The notes under the pieces: generated by a model
The model's database searches: none
Seen by the model: the letters and a program-made list of their open reading frames with translations, nothing else
Told to the model about the DNA's origin: nothing
Position numbers and translations under genes: made by a program
Assembly (NCBI GenBank): GCA_041394845.1
Contig: JAWKHL010000001.1
Location: 1,860,001-1,924,000 of the forward strand
Length of the DNA: 64,000 bases
Source: JAHCHG01 sp041394845
GTDB taxonomy: Bacteria; Acidobacteriota; Blastocatellia; Pyrinomonadales; Pyrinomonadaceae
Reading direction: 5' to 3'
In this document: in pieces, positions 27,202-34,856 of the stretch
Numbering within the stretch: the first letter of the stretch is position 1
Layout of the letters: every line of letters starts with the position of its first letter

Positions 27202-28626
27202 ATGAAGACTCTTTACGACAAAATCTGGGACGCCCATATCGTCGCCGAGGAACCGGGGAAACCGGCCCTGATCTACATCGACCTTCATCTGATCCACGAG
27301 GTGACTTCGCCCCAGGCTTTCGAGGGTTTGCGACTGACCGTTCGAAACGTCCGAAGGCCTGATCTGACTTTCGGAACTTTGGATCACGCCATTCCGACCA
27401 TCGATCGCCATCTTCCCTTCAGGGACAAGATCGCCGCCAAACAGGTCGAAACCCTGCGCCGGAACGCTCGCGAATTCGGCGTCAAACTTTATGATCTGGA
27501 CCGGATCGAACAGGGCATCGTTCACGTTTTCGGCCCGGAACAAGGGCTCACCCAGCCGGGAATGACCATCGTTTGCGGCGACTCGCACACTGCCACTCAC
27601 GGCGCCTTCGGGGCTTTGGCCTTCGGCATCGGAACATCGGAGGTCGAACATGTTTTGGCGACCCAATGCCTGAGTCAGAACAAATCGAAAAATCTTTTGA
27701 TCAGAGTGTCGGGCCGGCTTCCCTTCGGGGTTACGTCCAAAGATCTGATCCTCGGGATCATCAACCGGATCGGCACCGACGGCGGAACGGGGTACGTCAT
27801 CGAATACGCGGGCGAGGCCGTTACCGAACTGTCGCTTGAGGGCCGGATGACGGTTTGCAACATGTCGATCGAAGCGGGTGCGCGGGCGGGTTTGATCGCT
27901 CCGGACGAAAAGACCTTCGGATATCTGAAAGAGCGGAAGTTCGCCCCCAAGGGAGAAAATTGGGAACTGGCTCTGGAACACTGGAAAACTTTAAAAAGCG
28001 ATGACGATGCCCGGTTCGACCAAACTGTGGAGATGAAGGCCGAGATGCTCGAACCCTTCGTCACCTGGGGGACTTCACCGGGCATGAGCGTCCGGATAAC
28101 CGAAACCGTACCCGAACTGTCGGCGGCCAAAAACCAGGAAGAGCGCGATTCTTTTGAAAGGGCGTTGCGTTACATGGATCTGGAGCCGTCGCAAAAGATC
28201 GAAGGCATCCGGATCGACCGGGCTTTTATCGGTTCCTGCACCAATTCCCGGATCGAGGATCTGCGCGAGGCGGCGCGGGTCGTCAAGGGCCATAAGATCA
28301 ATCGGGGGGTTCGCGCGATGGTGGTTCCCGGTTCGATGATCATCAAAAAACAGGCCGAAGACGAGGGATTGGCCCAGATCTTTGTCGAGGCCGGTTTTGA
28401 ATGGCGCGATGCCGGCTGTTCGATGTGTCTGGGAATGAACGAGGATATTCTGGCCGAGGGCGAACGCTGCGCTTCGACCAGCAACCGGAATTTCGAAGGC
28501 CGTCAGGGGCGCGGGGGAAGAACCCATCTGGTTTCGCCTTCGATGGCGGCGGCGGCGGCCATCGCCGGACATTTCGTCGATGTCAGAAATTGGGATTTCA
28601 AAAATTCGGACGTTGCGAAGGGCTAA
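27202..28626 (+). CDS. leuC: 3-isopropylmalate dehydratase large subunit
   Basis: A 474-residue aconitase-family subunit that isomerises isopropylmalate. It holds a 4Fe-4S cluster through Cys in FIGSCTNSRIEDL and in the pair GCSMCLGMNEDIL. The substrate-binding CGDSHTATHGAFGALAFGIG and SVEH-like SEVEHVLATQCL motifs are intact. The last ~15 residues, after HFVDVRNW, are not conserved. It needs the small subunit LeuD, encoded 46 bp downstream. Confidence 0.97.
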   Translation: MKTLYDKIWDAHIVAEEPGKPALIYIDLHLIHEVTSPQAFEGLRLTVRNVRRPDLTFGTLDHAIPTIDRHLPFRDKIAAKQVETLRRNAREFGVKLYDLDRIEQGIVHVFGPEQGLTQPGMTIVCGDSHTATHGAFGALAFGIGTSEVEHVLATQCLSQNKSKNLLIRVSGRLPFGVTSKDLILGIINRIGTDGGTGYVIEYAGEAVTELSLEGRMTVCNMSIEAGARAGLIAPDEKTFGYLKERKFAPKGENWELALEHWKTLKSDDDARFDQTVEMKAEMLEPFVTWGTSPGMSVRITETVPELSAAKNQEERDSFERALRYMDLEPSQKIEGIRIDRAFIGSCTNSRIEDLREAARVVKGHKINRGVRAMVVPGSMIIKKQAEDEGLAQIFVEAGFEWRDAGCSMCLGMNEDILAEGERCASTSNRNFEGRQGRGGRTHLVSPSMAAAAAIAGHFVDVRNWDFKNSDVAKG

Positions 28627-28672
28627 CGGCAGAGTTTTTTTGACCGACCATAGCGCTGGGATTCAATAGAAG

Positions 28673-29278
28673 ATGCAGAAATTTACCGAACATACAGGAG
28701 AAACAATTCCCCTCTACCGGGCCAACATCGATACCGACCAGATCATCCCGAAACAGTTCTTAAAGCGGATCGAAAGGACCGGGTTCGGCCAATTTCTTTT
28801 CTTCGACTGGCGCTTTCACACCGACGGATCGCCCCGGGAGGATTTCGTTTTCAACGATCCTCAATACAGAAACGCTTCGGTTCTCGTCTCCGGAGCCAAT
28901 TTCGGTTGCGGCTCCTCGCGCGAACACGCCCCCTGGGCCTTGCAGGAATACGGCTTTCGGGTGATCATAGCCCCCGGATTCGCCGATATTTTTTATAACA
29001 ACTGTTTTAAGATCGGCCTTTTGCCCGTTTCCCTTCCCGAGGAAATCGTCTTCGAGATCGCCCGAAACTCAACCGAAAAAGCGCCTTACAATTTAACCGT
29101 CGATCTCGAACAAAGAACTGTCAGCGATGATCTGGGTTTGGAAATTTCTTTTGAAACGGATGATTTCCGCCGCTATTGTCTGCTCAACGGTTTGGACGAG
29201 ATCGGACTCACCCTCCGGAACGAGGAAAAGATCGCCCGATTCGAAGAAAACCGTCCGGTTTTCGGCCAATTTTCCTAA
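28673..29278 (+). CDS. leuD: 3-isopropylmalate dehydratase small subunit
   Basis: A 201-residue swivelling-domain subunit that completes the LeuCD enzyme. Hallmarks are ANIDTDQIIPKQFLKRIERT, the conserved substrate loop NFGCGSSREHAPWALQEYGF and the IIAPGFADIFYNNCFKIGLL stretch. Length is typical. Last gene of the leuABCD group; no strong terminator is visible before the next gene. Confidence 0.97.
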   Translation: MQKFTEHTGETIPLYRANIDTDQIIPKQFLKRIERTGFGQFLFFDWRFHTDGSPREDFVFNDPQYRNASVLVSGANFGCGSSREHAPWALQEYGFRVIIAPGFADIFYNNCFKIGLLPVSLPEEIVFEIARNSTEKAPYNLTVDLEQRTVSDDLGLEISFETDDFRRYCLLNGLDEIGLTLRNEEKIARFEENRPVFGQFS

Positions 29279-29330
29279 AGCCTCCCGGTTTGCATTTTTC
29301 CCTTTGGCAAGTTACCATAAATCCTCATAA

Positions 29331-29387
29331 AATTAGTCTTATATTGGCCTTATGCATCAAAAATAAGATAGAATCAAAAGACTAATT
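29331..29387 (+). promoter_or_regulatory. 10-bp inverted repeat upstream of the metB-like gene
   Basis: AATTAGTCTT (29331-29340) is exactly complementary to AAGACTAATT (29378-29387) with 37 bp between, ending 27 bp before the metB-like start. It may be a two-half operator or a leader hairpin. Sequence does not match an S-box or a known MetJ site. Confidence 0.4.
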
Positions 29388-29414
29388 GTTATTCGGGTAA
29401 ATCTTCGCTTTTCT

Positions 29415-30548
29415 ATGGGTTTTTCAACTATCGCAATTCACGCTGGAAATGAACCGGACAGCGCAACCGGCGCCGTTTCAGTTCCCATTTACCAAACCTC
29501 CACTTACGCTCAGGAAGGTCTCGGAAAACATAAGGGGTTTGAATACGCAAGAACCCAAAACCCGACCCGTTCGGCGCTTGAAAAAAACATAGCCGCGCTC
29601 GAAGGAGCCCGATTCGGATTCGCTTTCGCTTCGGGAATGTCGGCCATTGACGCCTGTTTGAAACTCGTCCGTTCCGGCGATCACGTTCTTCTCGGAGATA
29701 ACACCTACGGCGGGACCTTTCGTTTGTTCGACAAGGTTCTGTCGAACTACGGCATCGAGTTCGATCTGGTTGACACCACCGATCTGGTCAGCGTCGAACA
29801 GGCTTTCAAACCGAACACCAAAATGGTTTTCGTCGAAACCCCGACCAATCCGGTGATGAGCGTAACGGATCTGCAGGGGGTTTCGGAACTGGCTCACGGC
29901 TACGGAGCCAAAGTGGTTTGCGACAACACATTTATGTCGCCCTATTTGCAGAGGCCGATGGAATTCGGGGTCGATATCGTGGTGCATTCGACGACCAAAT
30001 ATCTGAACGGCCATTCCGACTCGATCGGAGGTTTCGTGGCTCTCGGCGATGAAGCCGACGCCGAACGGATCGGATTCGTTCAAAACAGCATCGGCGCCAT
30101 TTTGTCCCCCTTTGATTCATTTCTGGTTTTGCGCGGGACGAAAACCCTGGCGGTTCGAATGGAAGCGCACGACAAAAACGGACGGGCGGTCGCCAATTTT
30201 CTGGCCGAACATCCAAAAGTTCAAAAGGTTTATTATCCCGGTCTCACATCGCACCCACAACACGAATTGGCCAAACGTCAGCAAGACGGTTTCGGCGGAA
30301 TGGTTTCTTTCGAAACCGGCTCACTGGCTAACGCAAAAAAGGTTCTGGAAACCGTCAAGCTTTGTACTCTGGCTGAAAGTTTGGGCGGGGTTGAAAGTTT
30401 GATCTCGCATCCGGCATCGATGACGCACGCCTCAGTTCCGGCTGAGAAGCGTGATAAGCTTGGGATAACCGACGGTCTGGTGCGTATTTCGGTGGGAATC
30501 GAAAACGTTGAAGACATTATTTTAGATTTGGATCAGGCACTAAGTTAG
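29415..30548 (+). CDS. metB: PLP-dependent cystathionine gamma-synthase / lyase
   Basis: A 377-residue Cys/Met-metabolism PLP enzyme. The PLP lysine is in HSTTKYLNGHSDSIGG; the phosphate and ring contacts SGMSAIDACLKLV and VETPTNPVM are intact, and the N-terminal YARTQNPTR is the tetramer Tyr/Arg motif. Cystathionine gamma-synthase (cysteine plus an O-acyl-homoserine) is the best call, but gamma-lyase or homocysteine synthase cannot be separated by eye. It stands 137 bp after leuD and before a PP2C gene. Confidence 0.88.
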   Translation: MGFSTIAIHAGNEPDSATGAVSVPIYQTSTYAQEGLGKHKGFEYARTQNPTRSALEKNIAALEGARFGFAFASGMSAIDACLKLVRSGDHVLLGDNTYGGTFRLFDKVLSNYGIEFDLVDTTDLVSVEQAFKPNTKMVFVETPTNPVMSVTDLQGVSELAHGYGAKVVCDNTFMSPYLQRPMEFGVDIVVHSTTKYLNGHSDSIGGFVALGDEADAERIGFVQNSIGAILSPFDSFLVLRGTKTLAVRMEAHDKNGRAVANFLAEHPKVQKVYYPGLTSHPQHELAKRQQDGFGGMVSFETGSLANAKKVLETVKLCTLAESLGGVESLISHPASMTHASVPAEKRDKLGITDGLVRISVGIENVEDIILDLDQALS

Positions 30549-30642
30549 TTTAGAAAGCTCCTTGAGTTGGGGAACCGGCTGGAATTCATTTTTCGCCGGG
30601 CATTTCCGGACTGACCAAAGACTTTCGAGACTCTTACTAATT

Positions 30643-31578
30643 ATGTTAACTGTTGAAACACACGCTACATCGCACATTGGACGGGTCCGTCAGGGAAATG
30701 AAGACAATTTCCTGATGATGCATATTACCGACTCGAAGACTTGGATCAGTTCCCAGGAACCGGGTGAATTTGTCATCGAATCCCAGAATTTCGAGATAGA
30801 TTCGAACGGGATAGTCCTGGCCGTATCCGACGGAATGGGCGGTGCTTTGGCCGGCGAGGTGGCGAGCAAGATGGCGGTCGAAACCGTCAGCCGAAGGTTT
30901 TTGGAGGAAGACCCTGAAAAAACCCTTTCGCCGGAAAATTTCAACGATTCTTTGGCCGCCAAATTATACGATGCTACGGTTTTCGCCAATCATCTGATCC
31001 ACCAGCAGGGCCGGACCGACCCGCAGTACAACGGAATGGGCGCCACCTTTACGGCCGTCGGGATCACGCCCGAGGAGGTTAATCTGGTTCAGGTCGGCGA
31101 CAGTCGGGTTTATCTGATCAGAAACCAGCAGATCTATCAGGTCACCAAAGACCAGTCGCTGGTTCAGCAACTTATCGACGCCCAGCAGATCCTCCCCGAA
31201 GAGGCCGAAACTCATTCGCTCAAAAACGTAATTCTGCAAGCTCTCGGGGCCCAGCCTGAGATCTACCCGGTGGCCGCCCGTTTGATCCCCCAACGCGAGG
31301 ACATCCTTTTGCTTTGCAGCGACGGTCTGTCCAACAAGGTCAACGGAATGGACATGCAACAGATCGTTCTGGAACATATCAGCCAGCTTGAGGTCGCAAC
31401 CGCCGAACTCGTCAAAAAGGCCAACGAACGCGGGGGCGACGATAATATCACCGTAATTCTGGCCCGGATCACCGGAGAGGAACTTTCACCTGCAACGGAG
31501 GAAGAGATCAAACTTGAGATTCTGGATCTGGGAAATATTCACGACACCGCCGAGCAGGATACGGCCGAGATCTTATAA
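30643..31578 (+). CDS. PP2C-family Ser/Thr protein phosphatase
   Basis: A 311-residue metal-dependent phosphatase (PrpC/PstP type). Family motifs are RVRQGNEDNF, AVSDGMGGALAGEVAS, MGATFTAVGI, VQVGDSRVYLIR, LCSDGLSNKV and RGGDDNITVIL, which supply the Asp ligands of the two metals. An insertion between the first two motifs (about residues 25-55) is longer than usual. The start is ATG 30643 (MLTVETHATSHIGRVRQGNE). No kinase gene is adjacent. Its 3' end overlaps the convergent gene by 6 bp. Confidence 0.95.
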   Translation: MLTVETHATSHIGRVRQGNEDNFLMMHITDSKTWISSQEPGEFVIESQNFEIDSNGIVLAVSDGMGGALAGEVASKMAVETVSRRFLEEDPEKTLSPENFNDSLAAKLYDATVFANHLIHQQGRTDPQYNGMGATFTAVGITPEEVNLVQVGDSRVYLIRNQQIYQVTKDQSLVQQLIDAQQILPEEAETHSLKNVILQALGAQPEIYPVAARLIPQREDILLLCSDGLSNKVNGMDMQQIVLEHISQLEVATAELVKKANERGGDDNITVILARITGEELSPATEEEIKLEILDLGNIHDTAEQDTAEIL

Positions 31579-31932
31579 TTTACCGGATCGGAAAGTCGCT
31601 TCCAGCGGCGGGCTGAATCTGAACCAACCTTCCCAATCCTCGGGGCTGACATTTTCCGGCGTCCAATCGGAATTTGCCGGATGAAGTTTCTTGAGTTTCA
31701 AAAAACCGCATCTTCTGGGTTCGATCAATCCCGTCCACAAAACCTCTTTTTCCGGAGAAAAGATCGTCAAAAGGTCTCCTTCACTCAGAATGTGCATCCC
31801 CTCGGGTCGCCATCCGGAAAAACGGTCGCGGGCAAGGTTTTCATCCTGAAAGACCCTGAAAAAAGTCCCCTCCATGCCCTGTTCCCAATATTCCGAGATC
31901 CACCCCTTGAGGATCGGGTTCGCATTTTTCAT
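31573..31932 (-). CDS. Unknown 119-residue protein
   Basis: An acidic-to-neutral protein with many Trp (WISEYWEQG, FSGWRPEG, WTGLIEPRR, EDWEGWFRF). No signal peptide, no membrane helix and no motif I recognise. The beta-rich pattern (LLTIFSPEKEVLWTGLI) suggests a small barrel-like domain. It starts 8 bp after the NfeD-like gene stop, so the two form an operon. Its end overlaps the PP2C gene. Confidence 0.7.
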   Translation of the reverse strand: MKNANPILKGWISEYWEQGMEGTFFRVFQDENLARDRFSGWRPEGMHILSEGDLLTIFSPEKEVLWTGLIEPRRCGFLKLKKLHPANSDWTPENVSPEDWEGWFRFSPPLEATFRSGKL

Positions 31933-31940
31933 TTATCAGT

Positions 31941-32423
31941 TCATTCGCTTTCGCGCCACTCGGGCAATTCCCTTTTGTCCGACATCGGCCGAACGTAGAT
32001 CGATGCGCCCTCCACCCGTTCGACGACCACCTTCTCGCCCTCCACCAGAGGGGTCGAGCCATCGACCGGAAAGGCCGTCCAGGTGGAACCGTAAACCTTG
32101 ACCGCCCCTTCGTTCAGAGCGCCTTTGCTCATCGTGGTAACGGTTCCGATCTGTCCGGGAAGTTTGTCCACCCCGGTCTTGATCAGATCGGCATCGCCGT
32201 GAGAATAATAATTGGCGAAGATGGTCCGGGACATGGCCGTCAAAGCGATGGAAACAATCGCAAACACCAGAAACTGGAGACCGAATCCGCCGCCCAGCCA
32301 GGCGGCCAGACCGGCGGCCAGCGCTCCGATCCCAAACCAGAACAATACAAAACCGAAAGTAAAGGTCTCGGCAATGATCAGAGCGATGCCCAAAATTACC
32401 CAAAGTACCCAAGCCAAGTCCAT
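31941..32423 (-). CDS. NfeD-like membrane protein (short form)
   Basis: A 160-residue protein with two to three N-terminal membrane helices (WVLWVILGIALIIAETFTFG, then FGIGALAAGLAAWLGGGFG and LQFLVFAIVSIALTAMS). A C-terminal OB-fold domain follows (about residues 85-150, for example GQIGTVTTMSKGALNEGAVK). This is the short NfeD type without the ClpP-like protease. Such proteins often act with SPFH/stomatin proteins, but none is encoded nearby. Confidence 0.88.
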   Translation of the reverse strand: MDLAWVLWVILGIALIIAETFTFGFVLFWFGIGALAAGLAAWLGGGFGLQFLVFAIVSIALTAMSRTIFANYYSHGDADLIKTGVDKLPGQIGTVTTMSKGALNEGAVKVYGSTWTAFPVDGSTPLVEGEKVVVERVEGASIYVRPMSDKRELPEWRESE

Positions 32424-32590
32424 CTTTTATCCTCTTGAATCAACGTTTTTCCTAAATAGTATTACAATTATTTGATAATTTGTCATTATCCTTCAAAACC
32501 CGCCCTTTTATTTCGGGCGATAGTTTTTATTTGGCCGCTGAACATTGAACTTGAAACAAACTCGTGCTAACCTTTTTTCCTGTGTTGAAA

Positions 32591-32678
32591 GCTGGGGTGG
32601 CGGAATAGGTAGACGCACAGGACTTAAAATCCTGTGTCCCTTGTGGACGTGCGGGTTCGATTCCCGCCCTCAGCACCA
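32591..32678 (+). tRNA. tRNA-Leu (anticodon UAA)
   Basis: An 88-nt class II tRNA with encoded CCA. The acceptor GCTGGGG pairs with CCTCAGC (one G-U pair). The anticodon stem CAGGA/TCCTG encloses loop CTTAAAA with anticodon TAA. The variable arm is long (TGTCCCTTGTGGACG) and the T arm GCGGGTTCGATTCCCGC is standard. It decodes UUA and, with wobble, UUG. Confidence 0.97.
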
Positions 32679-32693
32679 ACCTGATTTTTTTTC

Positions 32694-32718
32694 AAAAGCA
32701 TCTTTCGGGGTGCTTTTT
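32694..32718 (+). terminator. Terminator of tRNA-Leu
   Basis: AAAAGCATCT pairs with GGGTGCTTTT (two G-U pairs) around a TTCG tetraloop, followed by TTTTTCTTG, 15 bp after the tRNA. Confidence 0.85.
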
Positions 32719-32908
32719 CTTGTATCGCCCCCCCACGGAGAATTCCTCAAAGATACAACTTCCCCCGATCTTGCGCGTTTATGATTGGAGGGAGTTTGCC
32801 GACATTCAATCTTAATCTTTTGCAACTTTATCCGGATCTTAAATTTACTTTTTCGGCGTGAAGACTCTGGTTGGGAAAATTTCCAGTTTCTTTTTTAATA
32901 AGATCCAA

Positions 32909-32923
32909 TGGCACAATACTTGC
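32909..32923 (+). promoter_or_regulatory. Sigma-54 (-24/-12) promoter
   Basis: TGGCAC-N5-TTGC matches the sigma-54 consensus exactly in both elements, 42 bp before the start codon of the exported-protein gene. The spacing is the strict one needed by RpoN. A near-identical promoter lies before the next gene. Confidence 0.75.
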
Positions 32924-32964
32924 GAATATATATTTCGACATTAATTCGGGGAGCGAAAAAAGTT

Positions 32965-33564
32965 ATGAAAAAACTGCAAATAACAATTCATCTGGCAATA
33001 ATAGCTATTATCGGTTTGATTCCCCTGCAAATCGTCGAATCCCAAAGCCGAACCGAGGATATTCTGCTCAACGAGGCCGAACGGATCACCAAAGACCAAT
33101 TCACTTTTTCAACCAAGACGCCGAAGGGCGTCAGCATCTACTCGGTCAATAAAACCAATTACAAGATGTTGACAGCGATCGATCAGGGAATCACCGATCT
33201 GATCGCGGTGGCCAAGAAAAACGGTTACAGCAAACGGCTGAAATACTCCGATTACACGGTGTTCATCGCCAAGGCCGACCGGACCAAAGACAGTCAGAAC
33301 AGATATTCACCGGACATCGCGGTCAGTGCCGGACAATATGCCGGAAGCGATTACGATCAGGGCGGTTACATCTACGCCGCCGGGATGGTTCTGGCCTACA
33401 CGCCGGGCGCTTTTATCATCGCCGAACACACCAAAGATTTTCAGCGGGTCTCGAACGTCGTCCGATATGAAGGAGAACACATCGTTCTATATCACAACGA
33501 CCGCAAGCTTTATCGGGAAACCGCCGATCACAGCAAAGGCGGCGGCCATCCGATCCTCCACTGA
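32965..33564 (+). CDS. Exported protein of unknown function behind a sigma-54 promoter
   Basis: A 199-residue protein with a signal peptide (ITIHLAIIAIIGLIPLQIVES, cleaved about residue 26). ATG 32965 is chosen since GGGGAG lies 12 bp upstream and the signal peptide starts right after it. The mature part is Tyr/Lys/Asp-rich (GYSKRLKYSDYTVFIAKADR, HTKDFQRVSNVVRYEGEHIV) with no Cys. I do not know the family. It forms its own unit between a sigma-54 promoter and a strong terminator. Confidence 0.78.
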   Translation: MKKLQITIHLAIIAIIGLIPLQIVESQSRTEDILLNEAERITKDQFTFSTKTPKGVSIYSVNKTNYKMLTAIDQGITDLIAVAKKNGYSKRLKYSDYTVFIAKADRTKDSQNRYSPDIAVSAGQYAGSDYDQGGYIYAAGMVLAYTPGAFIIAEHTKDFQRVSNVVRYEGEHIVLYHNDRKLYRETADHSKGGGHPILH

Positions 33565-33591
33565 GGGCAAGATTTAAAAGTGAAAAAGTGA

Positions 33592-33635
33592 AAAAGAAGA
33601 ACGGCGGACCAAAATTGGTCCGCCGTTCTTCTTTT
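33592..33635 (+). terminator. Strong intrinsic terminator
   Basis: A perfect 21-bp stem with core GAACGGCGGACC and its complement, loop of two bases, A-tract before and TTCTTCTTTT after. It ends the upstream sigma-54 unit and could act in both directions. Confidence 0.92.
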
Positions 33636-33636
33636 A

Positions 33637-33669
33637 ATCCAAAATCCGAAACCTCAAATCCCAAATCCC
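33637..33669. repeat. Heptamer array (inverse GGATTTC type)
   Basis: Units ATCCAAA, ATCCGAA, ACCTCAA, ATCCCAA, ATCCCC are the complement of the array after the CAT-like gene and of the one inside tilS. Confidence 0.55.
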
Positions 33670-33794
33670 CTTACCCTATTTCGTGCATCGGCTAAACGAT
33701 ATTGTTACGCAAAAAGATAGACAATCGATCGGGTAACTGTGTAAAATGCCTCAAACTCGCTTAATTGACACAATTTCGACTTTTTTACCTTAAG

Positions 33795-33809
33795 TGGCAC
33801 AAACATTGC
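33795..33809 (+). promoter_or_regulatory. Second sigma-54 (-24/-12) promoter
   Basis: TGGCAC-N5-TTGC again matches the RpoN consensus in both boxes. It lies 57 bp before the start of the glycine-zipper gene. Confidence 0.75.
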
Positions 33810-33866
33810 AATGATACTTCGCGGATGTTGTTAGTTTGAAAAAATCCGCGAAGATGGAGGTTAGAT

Positions 33867-34493
33867 ATGAACTTTTGGCGAATAGCGACCAAAGTCTTTG
33901 CGTATTTTTTTCTGATCTTTGTCAGTTCCGTTTTAACTCAGGCTCAGACGACCAATTCGGATTCGAGCATTTACCAACTTCCGGCGGGAACCAGAATTCT
34001 GGTTCAAATGGACAACGAGATCAATTCAAAGGTCTCCAGCATCAATGACACCTTTACGGCTGTCATTGCCGAACCGGTCAAAGTTCGAGAAGCGGTTGTC
34101 ATTCCGATCGGCGTTGTTGTCGAAGGCCGGGTGACCAAGGTCAAGTCGGCCGCAATCGGCCGCAAGGACGGCACCCTCAATGTGGTGTTTGAAAGACTCC
34201 TTTTCAAATCCGGGGAAAAACGGGACATCAGCGGTGTTTTGGTCAAGGAACTGAAAGCGGAACATAACGAAATTTCCAGCGCCGTGGCCATTCTCGGCGG
34301 AACGGCCATCGGAGGCTTGCTCGGCGCGATCTCTCAGGGAGAAAACGGAGCATTGATCGGGGCCGGGATCGGAGCCGGAACCGGAACCGGAATCGCAGTT
34401 TTGAGAAAGGGCAAAGAGGTCGGGATCAAATCCGGCGAAAAGTTTGAAATAGAAATTACCAAAGAGGTAGTTCTTCCGGTTGAAGATTATTGA
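33867..34493 (+). CDS. Exported glycine-zipper protein behind a sigma-54 promoter
   Basis: A 208-residue protein with a signal peptide (IATKVFAYFFLIFVSSVLTQ, ending QAQ near residue 27). The mature N-terminal half (YQLPAGTRILVQMDNEINSK, then VVIPIGVVVEGRVTKVK) resembles beta-barrel-like SH3/TrbI-type domains of envelope proteins. A glycine zipper follows (GGTAIGGLLGAI and GALIGAGIGAGTGTG, about residues 145-175), typical of membrane-inserting outer-membrane lipoproteins, though no lipobox is present. ATG 33867 has GGAGG 7 bp upstream. Function unknown; envelope location likely. Confidence 0.78.
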   Translation: MNFWRIATKVFAYFFLIFVSSVLTQAQTTNSDSSIYQLPAGTRILVQMDNEINSKVSSINDTFTAVIAEPVKVREAVVIPIGVVVEGRVTKVKSAAIGRKDGTLNVVFERLLFKSGEKRDISGVLVKELKAEHNEISSAVAILGGTAIGGLLGAISQGENGALIGAGIGAGTGTGIAVLRKGKEVGIKSGEKFEIEITKEVVLPVEDY

Positions 34494-34542
34494 AAAGTTT
34501 TTACAGGTTTGGCCGTCGGCTTTGATTCCGCGGCCAGATAAA

Positions 34543-34576
34543 AAGCCCAACGTGAAGGGGAGAGCGCGTTGGGCTT
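34543..34576 (+). terminator. Hairpin with purine loop, copy 1
   Basis: AAGCCCAACGT pairs with GCGTTGGGCTT around loop GAAGGGGAGAGC, 50 bp after the glycine-zipper gene. Only a weak T-tract (CTTCTT) follows. Confidence 0.65.
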
Positions 34577-34696
34577 CTTAAAAGATCTGAATTATCCTCT
34601 TTTTTTGGATAATTCAAAGCATTGAAAATCAAATTTTTGAAATTTCAAAAGATTGGTCGTTGGCAAGAGAAAACAAAATCCTGCGGCCATTTTAAG

Positions 34697-34728
34697 AGCC
34701 CGACGCGAAGGGGAGAGCGCGTCGGGCT
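34697..34728 (+). terminator. Hairpin with purine loop, copy 2
   Basis: AGCCCGACGCG pairs with CGCGTCGGGCT around loop AAGGGGAGAG and is followed by TTTTTCCTTTTTT, a convincing terminator. Stem bases differ from copy 1 in compensating pairs, while the loop is the same. Confidence 0.8.
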
Positions 34729-34856
34729 TTTTCCTTTTTTTGCTGGGAAAATTTAACTTAGCGCGTTTGCCGTGATGACATCAGGCGTGATAAAACTTGG
34801 GTTTAACGCTTTACTTGATCAAAAAATCATTTAACAAACAGGAAGGTATTTAATAT

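Larger units (their letters stand above)
33565..33866 (+). other. 302-bp gap: terminator, heptamer array, sigma-54 promoter
   Basis: No gene is seen. In order it holds the terminator at 33592-33635, a GGATTTC-type heptamer array (inverse strand) at 33637-33669, ~120 bp of AT-rich sequence without clear signals, and a sigma-54 promoter at 33795-33809. GGAGG at 33855-33859 is the next gene's ribosome site. Confidence 0.6.
34494..34856 (+). other. 363-bp gap with two similar hairpins before mdh
   Basis: Two terminator-like hairpins with almost the same purine loop sit at 34543-34576 and 34697-34728. Between them is AT-rich sequence without an open frame worth calling. An 11-bp palindrome TGATGACATCA at 34773-34783 may be an operator for mdh; possible promoter boxes around it are weak. 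Confidence 0.55.
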
